Below are positions 62,601 through 64,000 of a stretch of 64,000 bases of DNA, one piece after another. A program made the translations under genes and the position numbers. Origin of the DNA: Pelagophyceae sp. CCMP2097 (taxonomy: Eukaryota; Sar; Pelagophyceae); NCBI GenBank assembly GCA_026770575.1, contig MU657183.1, forward strand, positions 410,478 to 474,477, in the 5' to 3' direction. How positions within the stretch are numbered: position 1 is the stretch's first letter; each line of letters starts with the position of its first letter. Under the pieces are notes generated by a model. It was not told the DNA's origin. It saw nothing but the letters and a program-made list of their open reading frames with translations, and ran no database searches.

Positions 62601-63818
62601 CGCCTCGAAAAGCCCCCTCTTGTTGGCCCCTCGAGACGGTCCCTCGAAACAGCGTCTTTAGACGGCCCCTCGAGAAGGCCTTTCTCGCCGGCCTCTCGAA
62701 GGGCCCCTCGAAAGGGCCCCTCTGTCTGACGGCCCTTCGAGACGGCCCCTCAAGACGGCCCTTCTCGCCGGCCCTTCGAGAGGGCCCCTCGAAACGGCCC
62801 ATTAAGACGGCCCTTCGATACGGCAACTCGAGACGGCCCCTCGTAAAGGCCCCTCGAAACGGCGCCTTTGTACGGCATTCGAGAGGGCCCCTTGAGGCGG
62901 CCCTTCGAAACGGCGCCTCAAGCCGGCCGCTCGAGACGACGCACGAGACGGTGCTTCAAAAAAGCTCATTGAGAAGGCCCCTCGAAACGGCGCCTTTGGA
63001 CGGCCCCTCGAGTCAGCCCCTCAAGAATCGCCGGCCCCTCGAAACGGTCCCTTCAAACGGCCCTTCGAGACGAACACTCGGTCACTCGAGACGGTCCTAC
63101 GAGAGGGCCCCTTGAAGCGGTCCATTCAAACGGCCCTTCGAGACGACCACTCGAGAAGGCCCCTCGAAACGCCGCGTGGACCGTGGCTCCCGAGGCCCGA
63201 TCCGTGCCGCGGGCGCCTTTCGGAGGGCCCTACCCCGCCGCTCGAAAGACGTCCGGAGTTGTGCGATCCAATTCGAAGAGGCGTTGCCCGTCCGGAGGGC
63301 TTTTCAAGGGTCCTTCAAAGAGGCCTTGCAAGCGATGGCGCAGAGGCCGTGCAAGTGACCGCCAAAGAGGCCTTGCGGGGGGCCGACTGTCGAACACGCG
63401 GTGGGGGCACCAGGACTGGTGACGGTGTATTTGGGTCGGGTTTTCAATTTGTGCCGGTGTATTCGCGTCGCGGGTCTGTCGAACGACCAAACCCGTCTTC
63501 GAGAGGCCGGGTTCGGGTTCGGGTCACGACCAGACCCGCGGGTATACGGGCCGGCCAAGATGCGCAAACCCGGCAAGCCCGACCCGCGGGTCTTCAGGAC
63601 AAACCCGTCGCTGCTCCTATCTTCGGCTCCTCGAGATGGCCCCTTGAGGCAGCCCCTGCTCCTGACCCGAAAGGCGCACCAGCCGCGGCCGGCCGCATGG
63701 GCTCGAGGCGGGGGTGCATGCACGGATGCGGTCGCTGCGCGTCGTTGCAGGCCAGGCTAGGTTTTCGACGGCGGGCTTCGCGGCGCCGCAGCTCTTCGAC
63801 GCCGTTGCGGCGGCCATG
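47674..63818 (+). CDS. RRM and 37-residue-repeat protein in at least 15 exons (gene D, incomplete 3')
   Basis: Exons inferred by frame and alignment to gene C: 47674-47987, 48190-48241, 48297 to about 48390 (RNP1 AKFRGFAFVTL), 48464-48545 (AERAAAVALNKLLG), 50704 to about 50790 (KCESANDVLEFYEEHQKDFN Y), about 51114-51252, 51563-51585 (23 nt), 51752-51801, 51884-51980, 53433-53557, 53625-53792, 57211-57366, 60399-60537, 60616-61192, 63761-63818. Exon ends show GT-AG with compatible phases; the donor after 57366 appears to be GC. The product has an RRM (ELLVQKLPLSLTEYELRETF), the HVAASECWGMAKIGD block equivalent to HLANACWGIAKIGN in C, then diverged repeats (LVHITWAYATVGMKAPWLFE, LADIAWAFSTAG, LSNVSWALATMGVDAPLLFE). 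The RAP domain expected at the C-terminus lies beyond the window. Introns 4, 9, 11, 12 and 14 are 1.4-3.4 kb and made largely of repeat arrays. No signal peptide like those of B and C. Confidence 0.8.
48764..50543 (+). mobile_element. Composite minisatellite element 2 (gene D intron 4)
   Basis: Order: module copy 48764-48979 (ends AGGAGCAGGGACGG / GCGTCCCTGCCCCC), GGTCCCTTGGACAGT-type array (48990-49215), CCTTGCAAGTGGCCGC-type array (49215-49430), GGCCCCTCGAGACGGCGCC-type array (49480-50150), the roughly 190 bp module GTGGACCGTGGCTCCCGAGG (50157-50345), and a second module copy (about 50350-50543, ending CCGTCCCTGCTCCT). Both module copies have the same orientation. It lies wholly within the 2,158 bp intron 48546-50703. 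Confidence 0.8.
51418..51454. repeat. AAT microsatellite in gene D intron
   Basis: About eight copies of ATA/AAT trinucleotide within intron 51253-51562. Confidence 0.9.
52130..53300. repeat. Degenerate array, unit like CCCTCGACGGTCCGATGCGG (gene D intron 9)
   Basis: Around 50 imperfect copies with a period near 20-21 bp fill most of intron 51981-53432. Open frames here come from the repeat. Confidence 0.88.
53940..54830. repeat. Degenerate array, unit like CTTGTCACAGGGAC (gene D intron 11, part 1)
   Basis: Dozens of 12-25 bp units alternating GTCACAGGGACC and GTCACGGGGAC, occasionally GTCTCCACAGGGACC. Confidence 0.9.
54984..55068. repeat. Perfect 27 bp inverted repeat (hairpin) in gene D intron 11
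   Basis: Left arm 54984-55010 starts GGCCGAAACGCCGCACCTCG and right arm 55042-55068 is its exact reverse complement. One mismatch further in, five or six more pairs can form, leaving a loop of about 20 nt. It is flanked by non-array sequence (about 54880-55300) with a lower repeat density. Confidence 0.92.
55310..55870. repeat. Degenerate array, unit like CTTGTCACAGGGAC (gene D intron 11, part 2)
   Basis: Same unit type as 53940-54830, resuming after the hairpin-bearing segment. A run of ten C residues lies near 55940. Confidence 0.88.
56269..57169 (+). mobile_element. Composite minisatellite element 3 (gene D intron 11)
   Basis: Module copy 56269-56472, junction ATCTCCGGCTCCTCGAGACG, CTCGAGACGGCC-type array (56480-56640), GGTCCCTCGGACGGTCGCTTG-type array (56640-56830), a CATGCGAGGAACAGTGAAGGG segment (56866-56935) shared with 1228-1310, a short CCGTGCAGAGGCC array, and a second module copy (about 57010-57169). 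It is the smallest complete example and lacks the 190 bp module. Confidence 0.75.
57450..57780. repeat. CTCGAGACGGTCCCTC-type array (gene D intron 12)
   Basis: Degenerate 13-17 bp units directly after the exon ending at 57366 and before the GTCACAGGGAC array. No module copy is attached. Confidence 0.8.
57990..59110. repeat. Degenerate array, unit like CTTGTCACAGGGACC (gene D intron 12)
   Basis: About 1.1 kb of the same unit type as intron 11. Confidence 0.9.
59160..60300. repeat. CCTTGCAAGGGCC-type array (gene D intron 12)
   Basis: Same unit type as the TTL-like intron array 18650-19880, including matching longer stretches such as TCGAGCAGCGAGGGG / CGCTGCTCGAA and TTCTGGAAATGGCATCTCCC / CCAGAAGAGGGGCC. 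The two arrays are therefore related beyond the short unit, and appear to be in inverted relative orientation. Confidence 0.85.
61233..63618 (+). mobile_element. Composite minisatellite element 4 (gene D intron 14)
   Basis: Module copy 61233-61432 (ends AGGAGCAGTGGCGG / CCGTCCCTGCGCCT), junction ATCTCCGGCTTCTCGAGACG, GGCCATTCGAAACGGCGCC array (61440-62165), GGTCCCTTGGACGATTCC array (62170-62350), CCTTGCAAGCGACC segment (62375-62450), a second GGCCCCTCGAAACGG array (62510-63170), the 190 bp module (about 63175-63360), and a second module copy (about 63411-63618). It fills most of intron 61193-63760. Confidence 0.8.
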
Positions 63819-64000
63819 GTAAGAATATTAACATAAATTATTAAATTATTAATTTAATAATTAATATTATTATATATTATAAATCATAATATTAATATAA
63901 AAAATATTAATTAAAGTATTTATGAATACTGATGAATATTAATGAATGAATGAATGAATGAATCAATCAATCAATGAATGAATCAATGAATATTAATTAA
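63819..64000. repeat. AT-rich and GAAT/CAAT microsatellite after the gene D splice donor
   Basis: Begins with the donor GTAAGA, then over 100 bp of nearly pure A/T (TTAATATTATTATATATTAT) and a run of GAAT and CAAT tetranucleotides to the window end. It is strikingly AT-rich next to GC-rich exons. Confidence 0.9.

Overview
The window is nuclear DNA of a GC-rich, intron-containing eukaryotic microbe. The clues are divergent core-histone gene pairs with stem-loop 3' ends, spliceosomal GT-AG introns (plus two likely GC-AG introns), Kelch, MYND, WD40 and TTL families, a cytosolic-type asparaginyl-tRNA synthetase, and expanded RRM + 37-residue-repeat + RAP proteins, two of which begin with a signal peptide. 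A stramenopile alga such as a pelagophyte fits best, but that is inference.

Layout. 1-3.6 kb: dispersed-repeat debris, a tRNA-like sequence and an orphan RAP-domain exon. 4.05-5.85 kb: a decayed BTB/Kelch gene whose intact inverted copy lies at 45.5-47.3 kb. 6.1-8.9 kb: histone cluster H2B/H2A and H3/H4; the H3 copy has an internal stop and Glu at position 27. 9.3-10.3 kb: probable secreted Cys-rich/Pro-rich protein. 11.5-14.7 kb: RRM-repeat-RAP gene A (minus). 16.3-17.3 kb: broken MYND-Sel1 gene. 17.6-25.7 kb: multi-exon tubulin-tyrosine-ligase-like gene (minus). 26.8-31.3 kb: tandem intronless RRM-repeat-RAP genes B and C, the latter with a C-terminal SAP motif. 32.0-36.4 kb: AsnRS with an N-terminal GST-like region. 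36.5-38.96 kb: a zinc-finger-like locus and a tail-anchored coiled-coil gene with two almost identical introns. 40.5-42.8 kb: a 749-residue protein of unknown function. 43.2-45.3 kb: duplicated debris with an AsnRS 3' fragment, then a broken MYND-WD40 gene. 47.7 kb to the window end: gene D, a fourth RRM-repeat-RAP-type gene in at least 15 small exons spread over more than 16 kb.

The most striking feature is the repeat content of the introns. Gene D and the TTL-like gene carry introns of 1.4-3.4 kb filled with degenerate 10-21 bp GC-rich tandem arrays. At four loci a composite structure recurs with nearly the same internal order: a roughly 200 bp module with inverted ends, minisatellite arrays, in three of the four a roughly 190 bp conserved module, and a second copy of the 200 bp module in the same orientation. 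I found no coding sequence inside it.

Exon joins for gene D, AsnRS, the coiled-coil gene and most of the TTL-like gene were worked out by hand from reading frame, splice-site dinucleotides and alignment to paralogues within the window. They are models, not transcript evidence.
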